In this document: in pieces, positions 13,377 to 26,008 of the stretch | Layout of the letters: each line of letters begins with the position of its first letter | Numbering within the stretch: the stretch's first letter is position 1 | Assembly: GCA_013396635.1 (NCBI GenBank) | Contig: WBMW01001510.1 | Span: 157,964 to 221,963 of the forward strand | Source of the DNA: Penelope pileata | Lineage: Eukaryota; Chordata; Aves; Galliformes; Cracidae | Direction of reading: 5' to 3' | DNA length: 64,000 nucleotides | Position numbers and translations under genes: made by a program | The notes under the pieces: generated by a model | Database searches by the model: none | What the model saw: the letters and a program-made list of their open reading frames with translations, nothing else | What the model was told of the DNA's origin: nothing

Positions 13377-13415
13377 ATGAGGAGAGCCGGGGGCAGCTGG
13401 CGGGGCCGCAGCTGA
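13377..13415 (+). CDS. Short upstream ORF in the UNC13B leader
   Basis: An ATG at 13377 opens a 12-codon frame ending in TGA at 13413-13415, 24 bases before the UNC13B start codon. If transcription begins upstream of 13377, ribosomes would meet this frame first. Its ATG has C at position -3 (GGCGGCATGA), a weak context, so many ribosomes should scan past it. The peptide resembles nothing I recognise. Any role would be in cis, tuning translation. Whether it lies in the mature leader depends on the unmapped start site. Confidence 0.4.
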   Translation: MRRAGGSWRGRS

Positions 13416-13439
13416 GGCGCGGCGGCGGGGGGCACCGCC

Positions 13440-13461
13440 ATGTCGCTGCTGTGCGTGCGAG
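13440..13461 (+). CDS. UNC13B: UNC13B coding exon 1 (start codon, residues 1-7 and first base of codon 8)
   Basis: The ATG at 13440 has G at -3 (CACCGCCATGT), an adequate initiation context, and opens with MSLLCVR, the conserved beginning of C2A-containing Munc13 proteins. The exon ends in phase 1 after the G at 13461, followed by a strong donor (GTGAGC). These residues start the first beta strand of the C2A domain. The upstream non-coding part of the exon lies in the CpG island, with an unknown 5' limit. The start was chosen because it exactly matches the family N-terminus and the frame continues correctly into exon 2 about 25.4 kb away. Confidence 0.92.
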
Positions 13462-14166
13462 GTGAGCGGGGCGGGCGGGTCGGGGCGGGGTGGGCCCGCA
13501 GCGCTGTGAGGAGAGGCGTGGGGCGAAGGTAGAGGGACGGGCCGAGCCGAGCCTGCGTGCCCCGGGGCACCTGCCTGCAAGTTGGTGCTCACTCCGAGGT
13601 TCCACTCGGTGGAACACGGGTTGGGACGCTGCTGCTGGACGCAGTGCCCCTCGCAGAGAGCCGCGTGCTGTCACCGGCTCCAGCACCACCGTGGCTCTCA
13701 GTGTGCTTCCAACTCGCGTTATTATTTCACATCTGTCACCATTATCTCTTTCTGTGAAGCCTCATTCCCTTCTGGAGCAGGGAACAGAAAAGCAGCGCGT
13801 TCTCATGCAGGACGGACTGTAGTGCTTGTTGCTTGCTCGTTATCGCTGCTTCAGTGTCTTGCTCTCTTGTGCCAGAAAAGTAAAATCCCCGAAGGAAGCC
13901 ATCTGCCGGGACTCCCGTCAGTGTTCTGTGCTGGTCGCAGGGTGTCCCCACGCCGTGCCCTGCGGCTTACGAGTATTGTTTTAATGTTCTCAGCTCCTTT
14001 GCCAGATATGGTGAAAAACTGGCGCTGGTGTGCTGCGCTCAGCTTTTCTGTTGCTTGTGTCCCTTGGTTCGACAGCAGCAGTTTATCCAGCTGCTCATCA
14101 TCCAGCTGCTTGTCACCCTCTGGAATCACAAGCTTTGTTTGGATAATAGTGCTGATAAAATGATGC

Positions 14167-14202
14167 TAGCAGAGTAATAGCAGAGTAATAATAGCAGAGT
14201 AA
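14167..14202. repeat. 11-bp tandem repeat, three copies
   Basis: TAGCAGAGTAA occurs at 14167-14177, 14178-14188 and 14192-14202, with a TAA spacer before the third copy. The copies are identical, suggesting recent slippage. Confidence 0.9.
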
Positions 14203-17200
14203 TATTGTCTGTGCAATAGTTTGAGGAGAGCACTATTCTTGTGTGAGATGGTTTTTTTTTAATTAAGTTTCAACCTTTTTATTAGAAAAAAATCTGTTTA
14301 AGAAGTTAGGTGTGTAAGTCTGAAGTTCACCTTAAAAATATCCTATGGAATCTCTAAAGCACACACTGAGCATCTCTAGTGGACTTACCCATTTTTGAAC
14401 GCTTTGCCAATATGTCCTGATTGAAGCTGATTCTTATTAGCTCAGGGGTGCTTGCAGGTTTGTTATTTTTTCATTCTTTTTGGTAGTTTATCCTCAAAAT
14501 GCTCTCAGGCTGTCTTTTGAAAAAAAACTGTTTCTGATGCCACTTGTAGCTGTGTTGAAGGTGTATTTATACCTCATGCTCTCAATGTAGTGAAAGAGCA
14601 GCAGCTGGATGCTGCAGTTACTGAAGCAGCCCTGCCTTGTCAGGCTGTTCTTTCTCAGTCCGTAGAGCCTTTGGTACAAAAGCGTTTCAGCAGCCTAGAA
14701 TGATGCGTTCTTGTGTTTGTCTTATTTCTGCTCAGGTGCAGAGATCTAAATCAGATCTAAAGAAACCTGAGGTGGCTGGTGGCTGTGTGTGATGGAGAAC
14801 TGTGGAAATCGTCTTTCTTGTCCACCTGCTGTGCTAAGGTGGTAGATGATGCTGGCAGTGATTTAGCTGTCAGAGGGCAACTTTGCCGTAAGGATGCAGA
14901 ATGTAGTCTACTTGCTAAACACATTTTTAAGAATGGTCGTGACTGAAAGAACGAGCTTGTGAGATCTCACAAATACGAACCATTAAACATAAAATGGTGA
15001 TATACCGGTATAGAACAATCTGAAAAAACAAAATAGATGCCAGGAGGTGTAATAAAACCGTGACTTGTGGAGCAAGCAGGAGAAAGCTCTGTTGACAGAA
15101 AAGCTACTTTTTTCCATTTTGCATAGTAACTAGGGGTTGGATGCTGTAGACCTGAGATTAAAAAAGACAACCGAAAACCTGCGCAGGAAATGTAGGCGAT
15201 TAGGACACTGTTAATCACCTCTGAATTGCAGTTTAACAGATAACAGAAATGTGGAAAAAACCCTAAGTGGCAGTGTAACAAGAAGCCTAGCAGCCAGAAG
15301 GTGTTGTAATTCACTGTTTTTTTTTTTTCCTTTGGATTATGTGCATTAGTAATATTTTAATGAATGGATAATCTAAAACAGCGCACACCAACGTATCTGA
15401 GTTCTGCCTTTGTTCCTGGAGGAACAGCTGACATTCATGGCTTCTTGATCTCAGTTTTGGTGGTACATTTCTTTTACTTTTTCTTCTCAGAGATCAAATC
15501 AGTGATTTTTTCAGAAGCTTCGCACTACTTCGTGTTGTAGAAGTACCTGGCAGGAAGTCTGAACTCAGCAGAATTGTGAGCCTGTGCTCACCTGCAGGCA
15601 TTCAGAGGATGTGTGAAGTAAGGCAGTGGCACAGGCTGTTGTGGGAGCGATGTCAGGAACTCTTGTGGAGGAGGAATCTTGAAAGATACAGAGAGTGTGA
15701 GTGAAGGAGAAAACAAATGCTGAATGTTACATGAATGAGGCTTTTAGAGGAGACTTCTTCATATTTTGATTCTACCGCAGAAGAGATTGCATATACTCCA
15801 GTTCAGAGCAGCTGTGTCTGGATTATGTCTGATAATCTTCTCCTGGCACAGTTCTCTTTATTAGTTTGCATTTAGGGTTGTATTTGTGAAAATAGCAGGT
15901 ATTAAAGTAGTGCCAGTGAAGCAGTCTAGATTTTCATATCAGTCTTGCATTGTTAACTTCCTTGGACTTCTTCTGGAAGTTTTGATTTTTCCCTTGGATC
16001 TTCATTCATTTTTCTTCTGATCTTTCCTGTCTACCAGTTTACAGATGGAAGTAGCTGCTATCTCAGCACAACTTGTAAGGGTTGTACAAAGGGAGGACCC
16101 CAGTGAGGCTGGATCATCCAGTCATGAGTCCATGTCATCAGCTCCTTTCCTGGTTGCATCATTGTCCAAAGGTGTCCTTCAGAGCCTTTCGCTTGCCCCC
16201 TACTCTTGGTATCTCAAGATAATGGCATCTTACCACACTCAGTGATGGTTCTCTTCTGGTTTTCCTCTCCTCTGCTTTATGACAGCTTACACTGTCTTCA
16301 GTCCTTTTATCTCCCAAGCTGCTTGACCTACCTTATCCATCTGGTAATTGGAGTAAAAATTGTGTTGCTTTGTCTCATACAGCATCTGCCTTGCTCACTG
16401 TGTCAGTGTCTGAAATGCTTTACTTTGCTGTTCCAAGAATATTGGCAGTGGGAATCTTGTTGCCCCTGCAACTAATGTGTCTCATTTGGGCACAGTGCTT
16501 TTGTCCAATGTGCTTTTGTCTTGGGGCATGATCTGCAGTATCTGAAGAGCTGCAAAGCTTGCTAATCAGGTGACTTTTTTGGTTTGTCAGAATACTGTTG
16601 GAATACTACTCATGGAACTTAACCAAGCATCCCTGTGTTGCCAGGAAAACTGGGGTTCAAGTACCAGCATTCCAGATTAAACTGACATACAAGTGCCACA
16701 AATGGGGAAAGCGGACATAGGTATGACCAATACTAGAAGTAAAAATATGTCCACCTTGTTGAATATTTAAAAGTATCCGTAACTAGAAGACTGATAGTGA
16801 AACATCAGGGCTTTTTCTTTGTGTTTAAAGGATGTATTCTTTTTCTCTGATGGAGTATCCTCAACTCGCCTTTGTGTTCTTTGTGAGGCTGAATGCAGTG
16901 CCTCCAGCTCTTGCTGTCCCAGGGGTGAAGGTCTGTAGATGGAGCTTCCTGTATTGCACACTTGTAAATGCTATTCTTAGCAAAGAGTGGTTGTACTACT
17001 GTATTGTGACTGTACTCTGAAATAGTTGCAGAGTTGGAAAAAAGGACTGTTTCTGTGTAGGTCAAAATGGAAAAGAACGAGTTGGATTCTAAAAGCAGTA
17101 ACAGAAGTGCAGGTGTGAATATAAATTTACTGCTTGATGAAGAAATTGCTATGTAGTATTACAGACTTGTTTTCTTTAGCTGTAATTAATCAGGAACCTA

Positions 17201-17843
17201 CCAGTGTATATAGTGTTGGAACAAAATGATAAGTGTTATAATTTTGGGTGATAACACTAAGATAAAGAATCTTTGCTCTTAAAGGAGCCTAGCTGCATTG
17301 AGTCTCAAGTTTGGGATTTAGAAAGCTGGAACGTGCAATTGGTGGCTTAATTAGAGAGACAACTGTAAAGCTTTCAAGCTTCTGTTGTTAAGTAACAGGA
17401 ATGGTTAAATCCTGCAAACTGTGTTTGGTTTGTGATACACAGATGTTCATTGACTTTTCTGTTTCAGAATTCCATTTCTTCAGCTTTGGACACTGTTATT
17501 GCAAAGTTTCCATGATCAAAGTGTACTCTTAAGAATTTGGTCACCAAGAGCTGCTTGAAAATCCTCTGATTTTCGTTGTGTAAAAGAAGTAGAGAGGTGC
17601 TTTGTAAATTTGAATAGCATCTTTTATCCTGCTTACTTAGTGTCCTCTCAGTTAATTCTTTCAATTTGGGATCTGCCAGATCAAACTTATTAAAGTCAGT
17701 TTTAACATATTGTTCTTTTATAAAACAAACTGGTGGATTTAATCTAAATGCTGAAAGTTCCTCATTTTGAGCTGTAAGTCTGAGAGCTTGCTGCAATGTA
17801 AACCGTGTCTATAAAAGTCCAAGCAAATTAAACTGCCCCCCTG

Positions 17844-17860
17844 TTTTTTTTTTTTTTTTT
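17844..17860. repeat. Poly-T run (17)
   Basis: An uninterrupted T homopolymer in intron 1. It could be the complement of an A tail but has no flanking retrogene that I recognise. Confidence 0.9.
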
Positions 17861-19239
17861 AAACCCAGGACCTTACTTTAAATATTTGACTTGGAAGCAT
17901 GTGAAATGCATATGTCTGATGGCAAATGATCTTTTTATTACTTTGTTTTGAAACTTGCCTTCCTTTCATATTTTTTCTATGCCTTGTTACGAAATTTTCT
18001 CAGTATTTTGTAAACTTCTTTAATCACTCAGTGAAAGCTATTCTCACTGCTCTTCCAAGAGAGCTTAAACCAGGGTGATATGTCTGATAACTCTTCCTTT
18101 TTCATACAGAGATTTCATTGTGTGGTCTTGCAAACAGATTGGGAGCTGCTGTGAGGGTGTGTATGGACTTCCCTCACTGTCACTTTAGTAGATTAAAGCC
18201 TGCTAGTACCTGGCGTTTTCTTTGTGAGAAAGTGTATGAAAGCAATTTGCTACTCCTGTTTAGATAAACTACAGACTTCAGAAGCTTTTAGGAAAGGATT
18301 CTCTGCAGCATTTGAATTTGCTCTTTTTTGCTGCCTTTGTTCATGCTACTAAAGTTTCTATAGAAATTAAAGTTGAATTTTATACGACTGTGTTGATCTC
18401 ATCATCATTAAATGGAGAACTAAAATCTGCTTCATTCCTTTTGACAGCTTATGCTTATCTCTGTGTGCATTAGCCGTCTTTGCCAAGGACTTGGCTGAAA
18501 TAATGTTTTATTTGTCTTCTGTGCCCTATAAAACTTGGCAGATGCTACCATGCTACGGGTTCCTATTCTGTAGATGTACCCTGTGTGTTCAGATCTCACT
18601 GCATTTAGCAGGATTTCCTTTAACTTGGACTCTCCTTACACTTGGTGTGCACAATGCTGCTTTTGTTAATTGCCTCTTCACCAGCTTCTGTGTCTTGCTT
18701 GGTTTTGTATAAATGACAAATGGTCAGTCTAGCAGTGAAAATGTTGATAGGTGGCAGGCGTTAATACTGGTATTTGGGGAACCCCGCTGGGGGTGACTTG
18801 TCTTTCAAGAGGCTAACCACGATGTTATGACATTGTTTTTTCACAACTTTAACTCCTCACACTTTGATTGCTGTGTTAATTTTTACAGACGTGCTGTGTG
18901 TGCTCCGTGATCTGTAGCTAACCGTCCTCCCACAAGTGTGCCCTGAGCGTCACCTGGCCTGTGGCACTCTAGTTCCTTAGGAACTTTTTTCTAATCTTTC
19001 TGGATGTATTTAAAGCAAATGTCTCTGGTGTTGGACTGCCAGCTGTCTAGGCTTCCTGATTTTTATTATTTTCCTTTTGGATGCTGTGTTCGCTTACTGG
19101 TGGGCTGGAAAGTGTCTGTTCACATAGATGCCTTTCCTCTCCCCAGGCATGGGACAGATGTTTATTAGATGCCTGTCACTTCTTTGTCATTGGCAAATAA
19201 GTCAGTGATTGAGTTGGGATGGCAATGTACTTGTTAGTG

Positions 19240-19255
19240 TTTTTTTTTTTTTTTT
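19240..19255. repeat. Poly-T run (16)
   Basis: An uninterrupted T homopolymer in intron 1 followed by CCTAAGATAATTAAG. It resembles a polypyrimidine tract but no exon follows. Confidence 0.9.
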
Positions 19256-22200
19256 CCTAAGATAATTAAGATTTTTCTATTGCATTTATCTAATTTCCCT
19301 CCACATCTAATGTTCTAAACCTAGGACCAGTTGACCTGTGTGGGTAGCTGTTTATTTCTCACATATTGCACGGTTGAATCTCTTTGCTGCTCTTGGAGTG
19401 GGATGGACTAAAACTGTATTTGCCTGAGTAGCTTTTTGGTGCTCTAGAGGTCCTTGTTCATAAATGACTTCTGCAGCTGATATCGTAGTTTCTGTTTGAA
19501 TTTATTCTTCTCAGTGAATTTTCTGTTAATTATTCTCAGCTTTATGAATTTAGGCCTTTCTGAAATGTCCGCAGTGTATTGCTAGGTATTGCATTCGATT
19601 TGATCACAACTACTGTAATTAACTTATAAATGGTTGTTTTGCAAAAGTTAATAATAACGAGGATCCAAAATAGCTCTCCTGTTAATGCTTTGAGTTGGAA
19701 TGCTGTCTACAAGTTTTGAAAGAGCTTTGGAATTACTGGAAGGCATATGATCACTCCAGTATTTCTCAGCTTGGCTGTCTTTGCATGATGGATACTTCCT
19801 TCTCTGAATTCAGATTTCAACTGAGTCCTGTCACACCAGTTACCTTGCTTGTGATGTATTATCCTGCGTGTCTGTGTTTATAGTTCAGCTAAGAAGAAAG
19901 CTTCAAGTTTAATCCAGATTTAAAAAAAGAAAAAAATAAAGTAGAAGTGAAGCCCCCAAAACTCTGGTTGATAATTCAATGAAAAGATGCAAGTGAGGCT
20001 TACTTGGTATGTCAGAAAAAGATGAGATATCTACCTTCTTCACTAAGCTTTCAAAATAGACTCGTTAAGATCCTTATAAGTCATTTTCCCTGTTATTAGG
20101 TTTGAGTTTCAATTAAATAACCACGCTTCTAACTAACATAAATGACTCCACATACCTGCAGGTATTAGCAGCCTTTCCCTTGTGCAGCATGGAGTGTAAG
20201 AGACCTCCTTTGGTTATAGGATCTAGTTAGAGGAAAAGAAGTCCTCGACTGAAGAACTCTTTTGACTGATATTGGTTGAACTTTATAGCTGCTGTATTAT
20301 GATACAAATGCGTTCTCTCCTGTGACCGAAAGCTGCAAGGAAATGAAAGGTGGTTCTCTCAGGTTTGCCGTGTCTCTGACAGCTCTGTGAGGATATCTTA
20401 AATGAATGGAAGTGCTGTCAGCTGGAGGTTGTGCCTCTGTGTAAGTTCTCTGTAGCACGCTGCTCTTGAGTGTTCATAAGCTCATCCTTATGTCAGGTGA
20501 GTTGGAAAGAGATTTGGAAAGAACTGGAAGGGATTTGGCTGCCTGCATGCAACATGGAAGCATGTATTTGAAGACCTTCAGCTTACTGAAACTCTATACC
20601 GAAGGAAAATTAAATGGAGATGTTTTCAGGTATATATTCCTCACCCTTGTTGTTTGTAGGATATACTTTTGATGTCCAGACTTAAATTTGTAAAGGTTTT
20701 ATCATTTCTGGGCAGAGTTGCACAGGTTAGAAACTGTTAGGGATTAAAACCCCCTATTTTGTTCCCTTTTTGCCTACCTGTATCTGGGGAGTGGATCATT
20801 TAGAAGCATAAACAAAGTTTGAACAGCTTTGTGCTGACCTCAGACTCATGATCCTCTTCCTTGTAGCTGAACAGCCCTTATGAATAGAAAGTGAATTGGA
20901 CTAGAAGGGGACGTCTGATGAGGGATAAGAGAAGGTGTCTTCCTTCAGATAATCTGTAGCCTAAAACTGTTGCTGAGTTTTAAAAGAAGTTTGGCTTCCA
21001 GCCTTGAGCGTGTCCCTTTAAGGAATACTGGTTTTAACCTCATTACTTAAAGCTCCTGTGGCTTAACCCTCTTAATTCTTTACAGCCAAATGCTCCTCTG
21101 AGGAGACTCCAGCATTTCCACCAAGGAGACATAATTATTTGATATGCAGGAATTGCAGAACTGCGCTTCTGAGCATTGATGCACTCACTGTTATGTTATC
21201 AGCTGAGATCAATGTAATAATGTTCAGTTTAAGATACATCATTTTAAAAAAAAAAAAAGTTATACGTTAAATGACACTTTGGGTCACTCCTTTGTCCAGA
21301 TGAAGTCTGCACTATATAGCCAACCCATTGTCATCTTTGCTAGCCTCTCCTGGGGAAAGGAATTTTTGTCTGGAGCTAAGCTCATGGAACCCTTTGAGGT
21401 GTTAGGGCTACAGGTACGCTGGAGATCTTCAAACTGTCATCCTGGAAACCTTTAGTAACTGTTTTCCTATAATGTATCAGATGCTAACTGAGATGATGCT
21501 GAGGTAGCTTATTGGCCTCCGGTGAGGAAGGAATTTGACTGCTGAAGTAACAGCTACACACATTTTAGAAAGGTGTGTCATTCCAGTTTTGTTTGCTGTC
21601 CCAACTTCATGAGCTGTTTGTCGTCATGCTTTCTTTATAAGCAAGCGGGTGGCATTCTTCGGTGCCCTCTTTGAACGGTGCACTTCATGTGGCTTTTTGT
21701 AAGAATTTGAGGGGCATAAATTTCTAGAAAGCTGAGACTGCTTTCATTTTTGGATGTGGGAATTCTAGCACCACTGAAATGATGATGATCACAGACTAGT
21801 AAGTTCTTGTTATTCTATGAAATAAATTATTTCCCTTTTCTAGTTCACGCATGCCCCAAACTTAATGTTGTTTGGACCTAAACTTGGAGTATTTTGCTTG
21901 AATTTGGCAGGTAACATAAATATGAGTTGTTGGGGAACAGGAAATGGATGTGAGACAGTAATTTGCTTTCAGCCTTTCCTACCTGTTATAAGCTGCTGCA
22001 TTTGCAAAATTTTATTAGATTTTCACATATCAAATTAAGTAGAGTCTGTGTGTACTCCATTTTAATAGCAGATTTTTTGCAGAGATTAACTGCTTAGAAA
22101 CTCTATAGTTATAAGGCCAGAATGAATTGTTGTAGTAATCTAATATGACCCTCTGTAGGACATAGTATTTTTCTAGTCTAACAACCTAGAGTCTTTTAGA

Positions 22201-25119
22201 AAAAGGTCAGATTCTGAATTAAAATTGATGAAGGATTTGCTGCAGTTCTAGGCAGCCTTATGTCGCTTATCATCATACATGAGAAATTTATGCTTTTTAG
22301 CCTGAACTGGTTGTTTGGCATCACAGCAGCAAAATGTCTGTCTTTGCTTTCACTAGATAAACTTTTATGAACCCCCCCCCAGCCTTTCCAGTACTTTAAG
22401 GTTGGGAAAGAGGGAATTAGGCAATGCCTATTACTTGAGCGGAGGTACTTGGCTGTTGTATTCTGGCTAATCTAACTGTAATGAGAAACACACAGGTATT
22501 TTGAGGTTCTTGAAAAGAGATCAAGACACACCGGGACCTGTCAGACAGGTATGTTCAATTAGTGTTTTGTTACACTTTTGCTAGGGATGAAGAGTGTGTT
22601 TTAACAGAGCACTAGCAACAAGCCTTCCCTTGTGATCTTGAGTTTGTAGTTGCCCTTCTGTGTGTATCTGCCACTCCAGTCAAAGATACAGAAATGTGTT
22701 CAAGCTCCATTGGAGCGGAGCAGCACGTGACTGAAGTGTGAATATATGAGTTAACCCTGTGCATGCTTGCAGAGGCTCGCATTTTTTTTTTTCAGGAAAT
22801 ACCTGGTGTTGGAGATGAGTTAAGGATTTCGTGTTTTTTAAAAACAAGTAATATATAAATTTATAGAAAGTAAACAGTGAAAAGCATTTTATTAGTAGTT
22901 TTCCTGGAGATGTTGGAGGGGATGCCCTGCTCTGGGAAAAGAGAGAAACAAAGGTGACTGGCAATATCCCACTGTGTTAGTGATGCAGAATTGCAAAGCA
23001 GCATTAGCGTGGATAAAAGAGAACCAGCTGGGCTGAAATTACTTTGGGAAGAGCTGATAAGAGATTTTGCTGCAATAGTGCTAGAGACCTACCGCACATA
23101 CTCCAGGATTTAAATGTGGATAGAAATCTCATAATATGTTTAGAGAGGAGCATTCCTGGGTATTGTCACTGTGACAGACTTAACTCCCCAGACCAGAAGA
23201 CAAATGCTGTAGGTAATGGCTGAGTACAGAGCTGTGTTATCTGGCACGTTCATCATGAAACAGCAATTGAAGCCACAAGATCAATGCAGTTAACTGTAGA
23301 TCAGGCTTTAAGGAGCAGAGAGGATGCTGAAGAAAACCTGGACATGGAATTGAACCTGATTTGAGTGATGACTGCAGCTTAACCTAGGTTAAGTTGAGTA
23401 GGTAAACATGTAGACCAAGCAGCTGTCAGACACCTAGAGAAGCTTTTTGATGAAGTCAGGAGCTTGGGTGCAGAGGAAGGCATGGAAATCCGTGAAGCTA
23501 TAGTGGCAAATATTAACATCTCAAACAACAAAGAAAGGCTCCACCTAGGAAGTGACCCTAGAGCTGGTGATTCACTTGGTCATTGTGTCAGGATATGGTG
23601 AGCAAACACAGAACTTCTCTGAGGTGCGGGCAAAAAAATTCAGTTTGTAAAGGAAGGTGTACCTTGAGAATCAGGAAGTCCAGGGATTAAGGGGGCTTTC
23701 GATTCAGGAGATGAGATGAGTTCTTGCAGAGGATGTTAAGCCAGATAACATCAGGTGCTTTGGTCACATGAAAATGAGAAACAGGAAACCGACATGTATA
23801 CGAGCAAGGTGCAGAAGGAAGGTGGGCTGAGTGTGATCCCTGAGCTGCACAAGTTGTTTCTTGTGAGGATGTCATTGAAAATGATACACAGATGTATAGG
23901 TGGGAACAAAACTTTAACAATTTACTGAATTTGAGTCAGGTAAACTCTAACCCAGAGTAGTAAAACATACAGCGCTTGAAATCTGAAGTCTGGTAACAGA
24001 AGCTTGCTGCTGTAAGCCAGCAGTGGCATCACCTAATTGGAGAACAAGATAGGTGCAAGTTGGCAGACAGATAAGGAGATAAGGGATAATTGTGGGCAAT
24101 GGATGCATCTTGACCTCAAAAGCAGGGGAGACTGTGATAACAAGAGTTTTAAAATCAAATTTAAAGAGGAGTAATAAAAGCTTTATGGACAGATGGAAAC
24201 AGCGTGGAAGGTAATTGAATGTAAATAGGGTATAGGTTTGCAAGAGGAAGATTGTGCTGGGCCTGCCTCTTATTTCTGGTGAAACGAGCATCTCTTAAAT
24301 CACCATAGCTGACATTTGTTTTTGAAGAAAACTAGAATTGGCAGAAGAAATGTAAGGTGAAACTGGCTGTAGCAGAAGCTAGTAACATTGAATTGACCGG
24401 TGAGGGAAGCAGATAGATGTCTTCCACTTGTGGTGTGGCAAGGAAAGTAGAATTGTGTGTGTCAAACTTGCTTTTAAGCCAAATCCTAATGGCATAATTG
24501 ATGTGGAAGTAGATAAGTATAATGCATGACGGATTAAATGACCCTGAGGACAGCCATAATGACAATGAGCTGATACTAAGTAAAGTTATGCGTGTAAAAG
24601 CAAATGATAAGAATTTCTGAAAAGCGAGGAGCTCAGTGAAAGGAGATGTGCTGGGGAGTCTTTTGTCTCAGCACCACGTTGTCAGCCAGTGCAGAATAAT
24701 TGTGAGGTGAGGGAGAGGTGAGACAGCATATGCTGGGAAAGTATTCTGCGCAGAGAGGGAAGTACAGAGGCCTGGGTAATTTGTCCGTGGTGCTGTGCCT
24801 TGCACTGGCTGAACCTGTTTGGAAGGGATGAGTTCAGGTAGGACTAAATGGAGAGGGCTGAAGTAAACATGACTGGCTCTCCCTTTCTTTCAGTCTCTAT
24901 GGTGAGAAAACCAGGAGTCTGTGGCATCTTCCAACCGATGATCAGGCACTGATGGGATCTAGGACTTATGTCCAGAAAAACATCAGGAAATTAAACGCAG
25001 GATAAGAAAAGCTGCTTAAGGTGGAGGATAGCACTGGCATAAAATGTGATAGGTAAAAGTGTGTCGTGAATTAAAGCCTGGGCTGGAAAATTGGAGTGAT
25101 TTTGAATGAATTAAGTGAT

Positions 25120-26008
25120 GTGCAGAGATGGAATCAGAAAAGCCAAGGCCCAGATGGAACTAATCTTGACAAGGGATGTGAAAAATAACAAGGGGCTCTA
25201 CAGGTACATTGGCCAGAAGAGACAGGCAAAGGAGAATGTACCCCTTGTGATAAATGAGAAGGGAGAAGTGGCAGCAACAGACAACAAGTTCTTTACCTCG
25301 GTCTTCACTGGCAGTCAGGCTTCCCATGTCTCTCACAGACCTGAACCTCTAGGCGGGGGATGGATGGGGCAAAGTCCTTCCCACTGTAAGAGAAGAGCAA
25401 GTTTGAGACCACAGATGAGGCTGATGTAGTTGTCAAGCCATTCTCTACATATTTGTGAGGTCATGGTTGTCAGGTGAAGACACCAGTTACTGGAAAAAGG
25501 TAACAGTAGGATCAAGTGCATCCTAAGTACTGTGTTCAGTTTTGAGCCCCTCACTACAAGAAAGACATTGAGGCCCTGGAGCATGTCCAGATAAGGCTAA
25601 CAAAGCTGTGAAGGGTCTGGAGCACAAGTCTTATGAGGAGTGGCTGAGGGAACTGGAACTGTTTAGTCTGGATAAGAGGAGGCTCAGGGGAGACCTTATT
25701 GCTCTCTACAACTGCCTGACAGGAGGTTGTGGTGAGGTGGGGGACAGCCTCTTCTCCTGGGTAACTAGTGACAGGACAAGAGGGTATGGTTTTAAGTTGT
25801 GCCTGGGGAGGTTCAGGTTAGATATTAGGAAAAACTTCTCCAAAAGAGTAGTCAGGTACTGGAACAGGCTGCCCAGGGAGGTGGTGGAATCACCTATCCT
25901 GCAGGGGTTGAAGAAGTGTGTAGTTGTTGTACTCAGGGACAGGGTTTAGGGGGCAGTGTTGGTGTTAGGTGGATGGTCTTTTCCCACCTTAATGATTCTA
26001 TAATTTTC
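25120..26008 (+). mobile_element. CR1 LINE fragment with internal deletion (left of tandem pair)
   Basis: The left portion encodes a CR1 ORF2 segment upstream of the reverse transcriptase core, including KAKAQMELILTRDVKNNKGL and YRYIGQKRQAKENVPLVINE. After about 25490 it jumps to the ORF2 C-terminus, with KGLEHKSYEEWLRELELFSL and RLDIRKNFSKRVVRYWNRLP. The right end is the CR1 3' terminus (AATGATTCTATAAT). The catalytic reverse transcriptase domain is missing, so it is a deletion derivative and inactive. It sits in intron 1 in the sense orientation. Confidence 0.93.

Larger units (their letters stand above)
13140..13570 (+). promoter_or_regulatory. UNC13B: CpG-island promoter and 5' leader of UNC13B
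   Basis: Base composition changes sharply here from AT-leaning flanks to dense G+C with abundant CpG. The block ends just inside intron 1 and encloses the start codon at 13440. No TATA box is evident, which fits a dispersed CpG-island promoter. The transcription start cannot be fixed from sequence; it is probably somewhere between about 13200 and 13380. Sp1-type GC boxes are visible just after the first splice donor at 13468-13475 and 13481-13490, and an RFX-type palindrome lies at 13171-13184. Long open frames on both strands across this block reflect the scarcity of stop codons in GC-rich DNA. Confidence 0.85.
13462..25119 (+). other. UNC13B: UNC13B intron 1, left part
   Basis: This is T-rich intronic DNA after the strong first donor. 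I see no coding exon. Local items are an 11-bp tandem repeat at 14167-14202, T runs at 17844-17860 and 19240-19255, an A run at 21246-21258 and a C run at 22372-22380. From about 22.9 kb to the CR1 insertion the plus strand turns visibly purine-rich, unlike the rest of the intron, which may mark an old unrecognised insertion. Confidence 0.65.

Noticed and set aside
12836..13689. Two long minus-strand open frames (244 and 248 codons) across the CpG island
   Set aside because: They overlap each other in different frames, are rich in Arg, Pro, Ala and Gly as expected from GC-rich DNA lacking stop codons, and show no domain. They are shadows of the promoter region.
13582..14163. 193-codon plus-strand frame overlapping intron 1
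   Set aside because: It is Ser/Cys/Leu-rich, begins inside intron 1, is out of frame with exon 1 and resembles no protein I know. It is likely chance in stop-poor sequence at the CpG-island edge.
25608..25949. 113-codon plus-strand frame as a gene
   Set aside because: It is the C-terminus of CR1 ORF2 and lacks its own promoter or exon structure.
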